Assembly (NCBI GenBank): GCA_035487295.1 | Contig: DATHMH010000020.1 | Span: forward strand, 217,928-281,927 | Origin: QIAW01 sp035487295 | GTDB lineage: Bacteria; Acidobacteriota; Terriglobia; Terriglobales; Acidobacteriaceae | Direction: 5' to 3' | DNA length: 64,000 nt | Shown: piece by piece, positions 17,787 through 26,552 of the stretch | How positions within the stretch are numbered: the stretch's first letter is position 1 | How the letters are laid out: each line of letters opens with the position of its first letter | The notes under the pieces: generated by a model | What the model was told of the DNA's origin: nothing | Database searches by the model: none | Seen by the model: only the letters and a program-made list of their open reading frames with translations | Position numbers and translations under genes: made by a program

Positions 17787-20063
17787 TTACGGCTGCGCCT
17801 TCAACAGATATGTCTCAAAATGTTCTTTGATCCTGTTGAACAGGTGCCGTCTGGTTTCGGCGCCGGTGATACTGTGGGTCTTGCGCGGATAGAGCGCCAT
17901 GTCGAATTTTTTGCCCGCGTTCACCAGGGCGAGCGTCATCTGCATCGTATTCTGCATGTGCACGTTGTCGTCGCCGGTGCCATGCGCCATCAGCAAGCTG
18001 CCATGCAGGTGGGCGGCCTGGTATACGGGAGAGCTTTTCTTATAGCTTTCTTCAAACTGCTGCGGCAATCCCATATAGCGTTCCGTGTAGATGGAATCGT
18101 AATCGTGCCAGTCAGTAACGGGCGCCACCGCCACTCCGGTGCGGAAGCGGTCGGAATGAGTGAGCGCATACAAAGCCATATATCCGCCATAGCTCCAGCC
18201 CCACCAGCCCAGGCGCGATCCATCCAATTGCGGAAACTGCGCCAGCGCCTGATCGAGGGCGGCAAGCTGGTCTTTGAGCTCTATTTCGCCAAAATTGTGG
18301 CGCACGGCCGCCGCGAACTTCTGGCCTCTGTTGCCCGTTCCGCGGTTGTCAACATGCAGAACTGCAATACCCTCGTGGGCCAATATCTGGTCGAAAAGAG
18401 AATCTGTTCCTCCCCAGATATTACGCACTCTTTGTGCCTGCGGCCCGCAGTAGGGATTCATAACCACGGGCGCTTCTCCCCGGACGTTTGAGGGCATCAC
18501 CAGAAGCCCATGCAGAATAGTTCCATCTTCGGCGTGAAAATCGACGAATTGCGGCGGGACCAGCTTGTACTCTTCCAGCGTAGCCGACTCCCAAAATGCC
18601 CGGCAATTTCCGTCGGCGCTGCATAACGACAAACGCGGAGGAGTCATAATGGCAGAGAAGGTATCCACATAATGCATGGCATCGCCGGAAAATTCCGGGA
18701 GATGTGTGCCCTCTTCTTTGGAAATGCGCTGCAAGCCGCCGCCATCGACTTGCACAGAGTAAAGCTGGCTTTGCCGGTCGTCATCTTTATTGGCGGTGAA
18801 ATAGACGGTATGCGCGGCGTCGTTGACGGCGACAAGATTTTGGACTTCGTAGCTGCCGCGCGTGAGCTGCCGCTCCAGCGTCGCCTGCGAATTCAACGGA
18901 TGAGAAGCGTCGAAACTGTAGAGATAAAGATGAGTATAACCGTCGCGCCAGCTCCCCCAGAGGAATTCATTTCCCGATTTGAGCACATGAAAATCATCGT
19001 TCACTTCAATCCAGTTCTCGCTGGTTTCGCTGAGCATCAGCTTTGATTTACCGGACTCGGCTTCCACAAAATAAAGACTGATTTTGTCCTGGGCGCGGTT
19101 GAGCACCTCGACATAGAGCAAGCCATCGCGCACCCATCCGAAGCGCGGGATATAGATGTCTTGCCCTCCACCGATCCCAGGCGCGGGTATCAGCTCCTCT
19201 GGGATTTTTTCTCGCGGCAGATCGATCCATTTCACCTTGCCTCCCAAAGCGCCTACAATGCCAACGCGCACCGCCGGATTGGGATCGCCCGCCTTGGGAT
19301 ACTTCTGGAAGTCCATGATGGGATGAATCGGGATAAAGTCTTCAATCGGATACGTCGGCACCGGCGTTTCATTCATCTGTAGAAAGACAATCTGTTTGCC
19401 GTTCGGCGACCAGAAGAAATTGCTGCGGACGTTCAACTCCTCTTCGTAAACCCAGTCGGCCTCGCCGTTCAGGACGTTGGGGTCTTTATCCTGGGTGAGT
19501 TGAAACTCCATCTCGGCAGAGATGGGATGAACATGCAGATTGTGTTTGCGCACGTAGGCAACCCGGTTGCCATCGGGAGAAAATTTAGGATCGAGGGCCA
19601 GATCGTCTTCGGTGGTCAGGGGAACGCCCGTATTGGTGTCGAGGCTGTAAAACCAGAGCTGGCCATGGGAATCGAAAAGCAGGTGTTTGGAATCGGGCGC
19701 CCAATGGTAGCCGGCAATGCCATAGCGGATGCGCCGCTCCAACTCACGTTCATTTCTGATCTTGTAATCGGGAGGCGCCAGCGACGCCAGCCGGTCTTGC
19801 GTTACCAGAACCGCAGGCTTGCCCGTGCTCACGTCAATGTACCAAAGCTGGCCGCTCGCCCCGCTCTCGTCGCGAAGAATGTAAGAAACCTTCTTGCTGT
19901 CGGGGCTCCATTGCAATGCCTCTGGCTGGCGCCCGGTGAGAACGGCGCCATTAAATATCTTCTCGACGGTCAGCTCCTGCGAGCCCTGAAGGGACTGCGC
20001 CTCCTGAGCCGCAGCCAAAGCCGTTAGCAGCAAAAGATAAATAACAATGATTAGGCGCTTCAA
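17787..20063 (-). CDS. Dipeptidyl-peptidase IV-type serine peptidase (S9B)
   Basis: 758 residues with an N-terminal signal peptide (IIVIYLLLLTALAAA). An N-terminal beta-propeller (DPP-IV N domain, about 60-500) with repeated WSPDSK-type motifs and the EELNVRSNFFWSPNG strand is followed by an alpha/beta-hydrolase domain. The nucleophile is the Ser in GWSYGGYM near residue 622, the Asp in GTGDDNVH near 698 and the His in KTHSI near 730. The double-Glu YEEE motif that binds the substrate N terminus is near residue 207, supporting true dipeptidyl-peptidase specificity. Periplasmic or secreted; acts on oligopeptides. Confidence 0.93.
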   Translation of the reverse strand: MKRLIIVIYLLLLTALAAAQEAQSLQGSQELTVEKIFNGAVLTGRQPEALQWSPDSKKVSYILRDESGASGQLWYIDVSTGKPAVLVTQDRLASLAPPDYKIRNERELERRIRYGIAGYHWAPDSKHLLFDSHGQLWFYSLDTNTGVPLTTEDDLALDPKFSPDGNRVAYVRKHNLHVHPISAEMEFQLTQDKDPNVLNGEADWVYEEELNVRSNFFWSPNGKQIVFLQMNETPVPTYPIEDFIPIHPIMDFQKYPKAGDPNPAVRVGIVGALGGKVKWIDLPREKIPEELIPAPGIGGGQDIYIPRFGWVRDGLLYVEVLNRAQDKISLYFVEAESGKSKLMLSETSENWIEVNDDFHVLKSGNEFLWGSWRDGYTHLYLYSFDASHPLNSQATLERQLTRGSYEVQNLVAVNDAAHTVYFTANKDDDRQSQLYSVQVDGGGLQRISKEEGTHLPEFSGDAMHYVDTFSAIMTPPRLSLCSADGNCRAFWESATLEEYKLVPPQFVDFHAEDGTILHGLLVMPSNVRGEAPVVMNPYCGPQAQRVRNIWGGTDSLFDQILAHEGIAVLHVDNRGTGNRGQKFAAAVRHNFGEIELKDQLAALDQALAQFPQLDGSRLGWWGWSYGGYMALYALTHSDRFRTGVAVAPVTDWHDYDSIYTERYMGLPQQFEESYKKSSPVYQAAHLHGSLLMAHGTGDDNVHMQNTMQMTLALVNAGKKFDMALYPRKTHSITGAETRRHLFNRIKEHFETYLLKAQP

Positions 20064-20201
20064 AAACGGTTTACCTCGATCATCAGGATCTGACTTCTAC
20101 AAATCAAGAGAAACTATTTCCCAAAATCTTCGAAGGCCCAACTTGCCCCTATTCGTCAGGATGACACTCCCCTGGAAAAAGTTGGATAAAAGTTCCAAGA
20201 C

Positions 20202-21824
20202 TTACTTCTTTCCGTCCTCATCTTCCACAATCGCCTGCACAATTTTGTCAATGGTCTCGCGCACCTCTCCATTTTTGAGGTTGTGATTGTTCACCATGAT
20301 TGAGAATGCCACGTTCTTGCCGGCGAGGGTCATGGCATAGCCGGAGAGCGCGTTTACGTGGTCCATAGTTCCGGTCTTGGCCCGCACATGGCCAATCACA
20401 TCTGTGCCTTTCCAGCGGTCGGTGAGCGAGCCATCCACGCCGGCGATGGGCAGCGTATCCTGAAATTTCGCAGCCCAGGGTTGCGCTGCGGCATACTGCA
20501 AGAGCCGCACCGCCGCCGCCGGGGAAACAAGGTTTTCACGCGACAGTCCGCAGCCATCGTGCAGATCGTATTGTTCCGGCAGAAGCCCCGCTTGCGCGAG
20601 AAAGTTCTGTTCAACTTTCAACCCGGTCTCGGTATTGCCAATTCCGGCGCCGGTTTTTCCGATCAGGCGCAGGGCCATCTCTGCGTGCAGGTTCTGGCTG
20701 GTTTTGTTGATGACGCGCAGGTCTTCGATCAGGGGCAGGGAATCGTAGGTCGCTATTACCGCTGCCGGAGTCTGAGGTACCGCTGGAGGAGTTACTCCCA
20801 GCGGAAGGATAGTCGCTGCCGGAACATCTTCGCTCATGATGCTGCTTGCAAGCGTGTGTTGCACGCGAGTATGCCCGTAAATTACGATCCCGTGGCGGCT
20901 CAGGATTTCGTAAAACACCTGTGCCGCAAACTCCGCCGGAGCTTCTGCCGCCAGCTCTTCGCGATCGAGCCCGTCGTTGACTGTGACCGTGCCCCACGCT
21001 GTGACCACGTGCGAACCCAGGTCGCGATGCACGCCGATCTTGTGCATCCCGCCGGTAGCGACGGTGACAATGCGGTTTTCCACTTTGTAGTACGCCGTGG
21101 GCGGGTCCAGTGTCACAAAGGCGCGGTCGCCCGGATTCGCTCCCGGCAGGATATTCATGAAGATAAGATCGTCATTAATCGTGAGCGCCGAGACCGGAGC
21201 GCCGTAGCCCCACTGCAAATCGTCCTGCGCCCAGCCGGCGCCGTAGGGTTCGTCAACGTAGAAGGAATCATCGGCCACGACATCGCCGCCAATATATTTG
21301 ACTCCGGCCCTTACCAGTTGGTCGGCCATGTTCTCCAGCGCGATGGTGGAAGATTGCGTGCGCTCGGTCTTGAGAGCGTAAGGCAGATTGCGCCCCGAAA
21401 GATTGGGATCTCCGCGCCCCACCAGGATTACGTCGCCATCAATGCGTCCATATTTGTCGGGCAGGGCACTGGCTTCTACCGTGGTGTGAAAGCGGTAATC
21501 TGGCCCCAGCAATGCCAGCGCGGTAGTGGTGGTGAAGAGTTTGGTGTTGGAGGCGGGGACAAACAGCTTGTCGGCATTGTTCGCATACAGGACTTTGTTG
21601 TCGTCCAGCGAAAATATCTGGATACCCCAATAGCCGCGATCGAGGTCGGGTTGCGCCAACAGAGTCGAAATTTTTTCTGCCAGCGCATTGCTCTTGTGTC
21701 CAGTTTTGGCGCCCTTCGCATTCAGTATGCCGGGCAAGAGCGCAAACACCAGCGCCGAGAAAAAAACGATTGCAAGCCCCGTATGGGACGACGCAGCACA
21801 ATGAGCCCTCGTTGGTTTCCCCAT
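20202..21824 (-). CDS. dacB: D-alanyl-D-alanine carboxypeptidase/endopeptidase, PBP4 type (S13)
   Basis: 540 residues. Signal or anchor segment at about 16-35. All three penicillin-binding motifs are present: S92-x-x-K95 (ASNTKLF), S376-Q-N378 (NKTSQNLHAEM) and K483-T-G485 (RAKTGTM). The inserted domain between the first two motifs is the S13 hallmark. The DGCGLSREN stretch (424-431) is the family's active-site flap. It trims or cleaves peptidoglycan stem peptides in the periplasm. Transcribed alone, 138 bases from the DPP-IV gene. Confidence 0.93.
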   Translation of the reverse strand: MGKPTRAHCAASSHTGLAIVFFSALVFALLPGILNAKGAKTGHKSNALAEKISTLLAQPDLDRGYWGIQIFSLDDNKVLYANNADKLFVPASNTKLFTTTTALALLGPDYRFHTTVEASALPDKYGRIDGDVILVGRGDPNLSGRNLPYALKTERTQSSTIALENMADQLVRAGVKYIGGDVVADDSFYVDEPYGAGWAQDDLQWGYGAPVSALTINDDLIFMNILPGANPGDRAFVTLDPPTAYYKVENRIVTVATGGMHKIGVHRDLGSHVVTAWGTVTVNDGLDREELAAEAPAEFAAQVFYEILSRHGIVIYGHTRVQHTLASSIMSEDVPAATILPLGVTPPAVPQTPAAVIATYDSLPLIEDLRVINKTSQNLHAEMALRLIGKTGAGIGNTETGLKVEQNFLAQAGLLPEQYDLHDGCGLSRENLVSPAAAVRLLQYAAAQPWAAKFQDTLPIAGVDGSLTDRWKGTDVIGHVRAKTGTMDHVNALSGYAMTLAGKNVAFSIMVNNHNLKNGEVRETIDKIVQAIVEDEDGKK

Positions 21825-21952
21825 GTGTATGCCAGTGTAATCTGTTGGCCAGAACTATAAGTTAACTCGCCGGTTACCTGCAAGGAATTATGGTCCATGG
21901 GTGATGATGTTAGTTTGGAAGCATGGGGGCCAGGCGGGGTACACTGACATCC

Positions 21953-22228
21953 ATGCTCTTTATGGTCATTGAGCGCTTCGAACGTGACGATATTAATGCT
22001 ATCGGCGAACGCTTCAAGCGCAATGGACGGATGCTGCCGGAAGGCGTCATCTACCAGGCCAGTTGGATGGAGTCGAACGGCACACGCTGTTTTCAGATCA
22101 TGGAGTCGCCAGGCCGCGAACTGTTGGATTTGTGGATAAGCCGCTGGGATGACCTGGTTGATTTTGAAATCATTCCGGTGCTTACCTCAAGTGAGTTCTG
22201 GGCCAAGAAGGAACTCGAATCAGCCTAG
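21953..22228 (+). CDS. DUF3303 family protein
   Basis: About 91 residues. The frame opens at 21923, but MLFMVIERF at 21953 matches the usual start of DUF3303 proteins; ATG at 21962 is a second option. Conserved features: RFKRNGRMLPEGV, the W-x-E region, CFQIMESP and the C-terminal WDDLVDFEIIPV. These are small ferredoxin-like (dimeric alpha-beta barrel) proteins of unknown function. It stands alone upstream of folP across a repeat-containing gap. Confidence 0.8.
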   Translation: MLFMVIERFERDDINAIGERFKRNGRMLPEGVIYQASWMESNGTRCFQIMESPGRELLDLWISRWDDLVDFEIIPVLTSSEFWAKKELESA

Positions 22229-22296
22229 AGTTGTCTCTATAAATCCCCGAAGTAGGAAATTCCCAGAACCTCAGGGCCATTGAATGCCAACGTAAA

Positions 22297-22414
22297 TAAT
22301 AATGTCCTATCCGCAAAGAACCCAGAGCTAAAGCCCGAACTCTACGAACCTTATCCCGGCTTGAAAGCCGGGTCCCAACCGTGCGCCGCATGCTGCGCGA
22401 TAAGGACATTATTA
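22297..22414. repeat. Intergenic element with 12-bp terminal inverted repeats and internal hairpin
   Basis: TAATAATGTCCT (22297-22308) and its exact complement AGGACATTATTA (22403-22414) bound a ~94-base interior that holds a perfect 8-bp hairpin, CCCGGCTT-GA-AAGCCGGG (22355-22372). The design resembles a small non-autonomous mobile repeat (MITE- or REP-like). No ORF, RBS or target-site duplication could be established. It fills the space between the DUF3303 gene and folP. Confidence 0.55.
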
Positions 22415-22445
22415 CCTTCGCGCCCTTTGTGGTTAAATCACTTTC

Positions 22446-23348
22446 ATGCGTCCGCATTATCAATGGAAACTGGGAGATCGCTGCCTGGAACTGGGGGCGC
22501 GCACGCTGATCATGGGCGTAGTTAATGTCACGCCTGACTCCTTCTCCGATACCGGGCGCCATTTTTCGCCTGAGCACGCCATCGGACACGCTTTGCGCCT
22601 GCTCTATGAAGGGGCAGACATCCTGGACATCGGTGGAGAGTCCACCCGCCCCGGCGCCAAGGTTGGCGAGGCCGGCGTCTCGGCAGCAGAAGAGCTAGAC
22701 CGCGTGCTGCCGGTGATAGAGGCGATCCGCAAACAGAGCCGTTCTGCGCTGATTTCCATTGACACCTACAAGGCTGAGGTGGCGCGAGCCTGCGTGCAGG
22801 CCGGAGCGGAAATCGTGAATGATGTAAGCGCCGCCCGCTGGGATTCCGCCATGCTGCGCGCGCTGGCCGAACTGCAATGCGGCGTGGTGTTGATGCATTC
22901 GCGTGGACGCCCGGAAGACTGGCGCACGTTGCCGCGCCTCTCGGGCGACACCATGCTTGAGCTGGTAGGCAGGGAATTGAACGAGTGGAGCACAGCGCTG
23001 GTCAATGCGGGGGTCGAATGCGAGCGTATTGTTCTCGACCCCGGCTTCGGCTTCGGCAAGAATTTTGAGGAAAATTATCCGTTGCTGGCACGACTCGGCC
23101 AACTGCACGCCTTGGGATTCCCCTTGCTGACCGGCACCTCGCGCAAATCTTTTATCGGACGCACTCTCGCGGATCATGGTCCAACCGGAGAAAAAAAGGA
23201 CGCGCCTCCAGATGAGCGTCTTTACGGCACGCTGGCCACAGTCGTAGCCGCCATCCTGGGCGGAGCCCACATCGTTCGCGTGCACGATGTGAAGCCCGCC
23301 ATCGATGCCGCGCGGGTGGCGGATGCGATTTTGGCGGCCAATGCCTGA
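22446..23348 (+). CDS. folP: Dihydropteroate synthase
   Basis: 300 residues. Condenses 6-hydroxymethyl-7,8-dihydropterin pyrophosphate with p-aminobenzoate in folate synthesis; the sulfonamide target. Signatures: GVVNVTPDSFSD (24-35), the second-loop DIGGESTRPGA near 59-69 and the C-terminal GTSRKSFIG, together forming the (beta-alpha)8 pterin and phosphate sites. Length is normal. The pterin-forming folE is about 21 kb away, so folate genes are not clustered here. Confidence 0.97.
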   Translation: MRPHYQWKLGDRCLELGARTLIMGVVNVTPDSFSDTGRHFSPEHAIGHALRLLYEGADILDIGGESTRPGAKVGEAGVSAAEELDRVLPVIEAIRKQSRSALISIDTYKAEVARACVQAGAEIVNDVSAARWDSAMLRALAELQCGVVLMHSRGRPEDWRTLPRLSGDTMLELVGRELNEWSTALVNAGVECERIVLDPGFGFGKNFEENYPLLARLGQLHALGFPLLTGTSRKSFIGRTLADHGPTGEKKDAPPDERLYGTLATVVAAILGGAHIVRVHDVKPAIDAARVADAILAANA

Positions 23349-23384
23349 GCCGGAAGTATTATTGGCGTTACGAAAGGGGCCATC

Positions 23385-24992
23385 TTGAAGTCAGTAATTT
23401 GGGTACTTCTACTTTCCGTTTATTTTCCATCTATTGTCTCCGGACAGGAACATCATGGGCACAGCAATCCCGGCGAAAAGCTTGGCTCGGTATCGTTTCC
23501 TATCTCCTGCTCGCCGAGTGAACAAAGACTTTTCGAACGTGGAGTAGCGCTGCTTCATTCCTTCGAATATGCGGAGGCAGGCGCGCAATTTCAGGCAATC
23601 GAGCATCAGAATCAGCGCTGCGCTATGGCTTTCTGGGGTGAGGCCATGAGTTTGTATCACCAATTCTTGTGGATGAAGCCCCCGACCCGCAGAGAGTTGG
23701 AACACGGCGCAGATCTGATAGCAAGGGCGCGGCAGGCGAGCTCGCCGACGCAGCGCGAACGCGACTACATTGACTCACTGGCGGCTTTCTATCACGACCC
23801 AGAGAGTTTCGACTTGGCAACACGCACAAAAGCCTATTCAGATGCGATGGAAAAAGTCTATCGCGATAATCCTGGAGATGGCGAGGCGGCGGCGTTTTAC
23901 GGTCTTTCGCTGATCGAAGCCAATTCTCCCAGTGACACGGATCTGGAAACGCTGAGAAAAGCGATAGCGGTCCTTAGCCCGGCCTTTGAACTGGCGCCCG
24001 ATCACCCGGGACTCGCCCATTACATCATTCACGCAGCTGACAACCCGAAGCTTGCTCCGCTTGGCCTTGAAGCCGCGCGCAAGTATGCGGCTATCGCGCC
24101 ATCTTCGCCACACGCGTTGCACATGCCCGGCCATATTTTCGCCAGGCTCGGATTATGGCAAGAAGACATCAATTCCAATCTGGCATCGCTGGCGGCCGCA
24201 CGAGCAGGTTCACAGATGCACATCGGCGCGGAGCAACAAGTACATGCGATGGAGTTTCTCCAATACGCGTATTTGCAAATCGGCGATGACGTAAACGCCA
24301 GAAAAATGATCGATGAACTCAAACCGATTCGGCAAAGGGACGTTGATCCTGCGATTCTTGACTACATCAATGCCGAGAGGGCACATTTTGCGGCGATCTA
24401 CGATCTTGAAAGGCACGACTGGAAAGCAGCTCTTGCCGAGCAGCCTCCTTCAGGGGCCGAACCTGTGAGCGCAGCTATAACCTATTGGGCGCATGCCGTA
24501 GCTGCCGGCCACTTACGCGATGCCGCTGCGGCCCGCACAGCATTCCGTCACTACGAGGCGCAGGTTGAAGCGGAGAAGAAAGGCTCGTACCCCTATCGGG
24601 TGGATGGGATGAAAACATATCGCGATGAATCCCGCGCATGGGCTGAGTTCGCGGAGAATCAGAGTGAGCAGGCGCTACAAATCATACGCGAGGTCGCCGA
24701 TCGCCAGGACCAGGTTGGAAAACGTGAGGTCGATCTACCCGCTCGAGAAATGGCCGCTGATATGTTATTGCTGCTCAACCAACCAATGCAGGCTTTAGCG
24801 GAATACAAACGAGCGCTGCAGAGCGATCCTAACCGCTTCAATGAGCTGTCGGGAGCCGCAAACGCGGCCCAGGCAGCCGGTGAGCAACAAGCGGCGGAGG
24901 ATTACTTCATGCAACTGGTCAGGAACTGTGTCGCAGATTCTGATCGTCCCGAGCTAACCACTGCGAAACGGATGAGTGGACTTATTAAATAG
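23385..24992 (+). CDS. Secreted tetratricopeptide-repeat protein
   Basis: 535 residues with a signal peptide (IWVLLLSVYFPSIVSG). A short His-rich stretch (QEHHGHSN) follows. The remainder is helical with degenerate TPR-like units (RLFERGVALLHSFEYAEAG near 50, AMAFWGEAMSLYHQFLW near 80, PMQALAEYKRALQSDPNRF near the end) and the conserved DNPxxAP..GLEAARKYA / HMPGHIFARLGLW segment seen in a widespread family of uncharacterised TPR proteins. It begins 36 bases after folP but is probably functionally unrelated. Role unknown. Confidence 0.82.
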   Translation: MKSVIWVLLLSVYFPSIVSGQEHHGHSNPGEKLGSVSFPISCSPSEQRLFERGVALLHSFEYAEAGAQFQAIEHQNQRCAMAFWGEAMSLYHQFLWMKPPTRRELEHGADLIARARQASSPTQRERDYIDSLAAFYHDPESFDLATRTKAYSDAMEKVYRDNPGDGEAAAFYGLSLIEANSPSDTDLETLRKAIAVLSPAFELAPDHPGLAHYIIHAADNPKLAPLGLEAARKYAAIAPSSPHALHMPGHIFARLGLWQEDINSNLASLAAARAGSQMHIGAEQQVHAMEFLQYAYLQIGDDVNARKMIDELKPIRQRDVDPAILDYINAERAHFAAIYDLERHDWKAALAEQPPSGAEPVSAAITYWAHAVAAGHLRDAAAARTAFRHYEAQVEAEKKGSYPYRVDGMKTYRDESRAWAEFAENQSEQALQIIREVADRQDQVGKREVDLPAREMAADMLLLLNQPMQALAEYKRALQSDPNRFNELSGAANAAQAAGEQQAAEDYFMQLVRNCVADSDRPELTTAKRMSGLIK

Positions 24993-25226
24993 ATCCCGAT
25001 ACCGCGCGCGTGGCGGGCGCGATTACGGCAAACGGTTAACGCCTTTGCAAAAACCCAGAATACCGAGTGAATCTCAGCGTAAAAAGCTTGAATCCGGAGA
25101 AATTCATCGAAATCTAAACTGCTATTTCTTGAAGCAACAGACTGTAGAAGTGCGACAATGAACAGATTCCGGATGTAGAATGTCCTCAACAATTGGCGGT
25201 CCTCCGCGGCAGATGAGTAAAACTTT

Positions 25227-26450
25227 ATGGAGAGCGCATCTTTAGCCACAGGCCTTACGGGCACTCGGATGTCTGCGCTGCCCGAAGTTGTTACCATCAA
25301 ACGCACCCGCCTGGAATCGGTTGACATCGTTCGCGGCGCCATCATGATCATCATGGCGCTCGATCATACTCGGGACTTCCTGGGCAACTCCGGATTGAAC
25401 CCGACGAATCCTGCCACTACCACCATCCCGCTGTTTTTCACGCGCTGGATCACGCATTTCTGCGCGCCGGTTTTCTTCCTGCTCACCGGCACGGGCGCGT
25501 ATCTTTCGCTGCGCAGAAAATCGAAATCCGAGTTGTCGCGCTTCCTGTTCACACGCGGTCTCTGGCTGATCTTTCTGGAGGTGGTGGTGGTTCGCGATCT
25601 AGGCTGGCAGTTTAATTTCGACTACCATCTGACGATACTCATGGTCATATGGGCGCTGGGCTGGGCGATGATCACGCTTTCGGCGCTGGTTTATCTGCCC
25701 GCGTGGCTCGTAGCCGCCTTCGGTGTGCTGATGATCGCAGGTCACAATCTGCTCGACTCGGTACAATGGTCGAACCCATTGTGGTCTATCCTTCACACTC
25801 CGAATGTTATCTTTACGAATTCGCAGCATACCGTTTTCGTAGCCTATCCGCTCATTCCCTGGTTAGGAGTTACGGCAGCCGGCTACGGCCTGGGACAGAT
25901 CTTTGACTGGACGCCCGAGCGTCGCAAAGCGTTTCTGTTGCGCCTTGGTATTGTCATGATTACGGCCTTCATCGTGCTTCGCGCCATTAATATCTACGGC
26001 GATCCCAGCCGCTGGAGCACGCAGAAATCGCCCGCCTTTACCGTGCTGTCATTTCTGAATACCACCAAGTATCCGCCGTCACTGTTATACCTTCTGATGA
26101 CGCTGGGCCCGGCGATGCTTTTCCTGTGGGCTGTGGATGGCAAGACTCCACGATTCCTGCGGCCCGCGCTCGTAATCGGCAAGGTGCCGATGTTTTATTA
26201 CCTGCTGCACATCCCGCTCATTCATATGCTCGCGCTCATCATATGTTATGCGCGCTATGGTCACGTGTATTGGATGTTCCAGTCGCCCGATCTCGGCCAC
26301 TTTCCAATCACTGCACCACCCGGCTGGGGACTCTCTTTGCCGTTCATCTATCTGGCCTGGGCTTTCGTCGTGGTCACGCTTTATCCGCTCTGCCGCTGGT
26401 TTGCGGGATTGAAACAGCGCCGCAGCGATGCCTGGCTCAGTTATTTCTGA
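25227..26450 (+). CDS. DUF1624 / heparan-alpha-glucosaminide N-acetyltransferase-like membrane protein
   Basis: 407 residues with about ten membrane helices. The opening RLESVDIVRGAIMIIMALDHTRDF is diagnostic for the HGSNAT_cat/DUF1624 family (YeiB/OpgC-related acyltransferases); the His in ALDHTRDF is the probable acetyl-transfer residue. Further helices with FFTRWITHFCAPVFFLLTG and the C-terminal MFYYLLHIPLIH agree. Likely transfers acyl groups to a periplasmic glycan or lipid; substrate unknown. ATG at 25269 (MSALPEVV) is an alternative start. Transcribed alone; the upstream 234-base gap shows nothing further. Confidence 0.87.
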   Translation: MESASLATGLTGTRMSALPEVVTIKRTRLESVDIVRGAIMIIMALDHTRDFLGNSGLNPTNPATTTIPLFFTRWITHFCAPVFFLLTGTGAYLSLRRKSKSELSRFLFTRGLWLIFLEVVVVRDLGWQFNFDYHLTILMVIWALGWAMITLSALVYLPAWLVAAFGVLMIAGHNLLDSVQWSNPLWSILHTPNVIFTNSQHTVFVAYPLIPWLGVTAAGYGLGQIFDWTPERRKAFLLRLGIVMITAFIVLRAINIYGDPSRWSTQKSPAFTVLSFLNTTKYPPSLLYLLMTLGPAMLFLWAVDGKTPRFLRPALVIGKVPMFYYLLHIPLIHMLALIICYARYGHVYWMFQSPDLGHFPITAPPGWGLSLPFIYLAWAFVVVTLYPLCRWFAGLKQRRSDAWLSYF

Positions 26451-26552
26451 ACCAGTTCAGCACAACATCAGCAGCAGATATGGGTTTATCCCAAGGATGA
26501 GCCCTCTTCTGAACAACCATTCACTTAATTATCTATTCTTTACAATTGGCAA

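Noticed and set aside
20358..21860. 500-residue plus-strand frame
   Set aside because: Antisense shadow of the PBP4-type gene, which has all three active-site motifs; the plus-strand translation is Arg/His-rich without domains.
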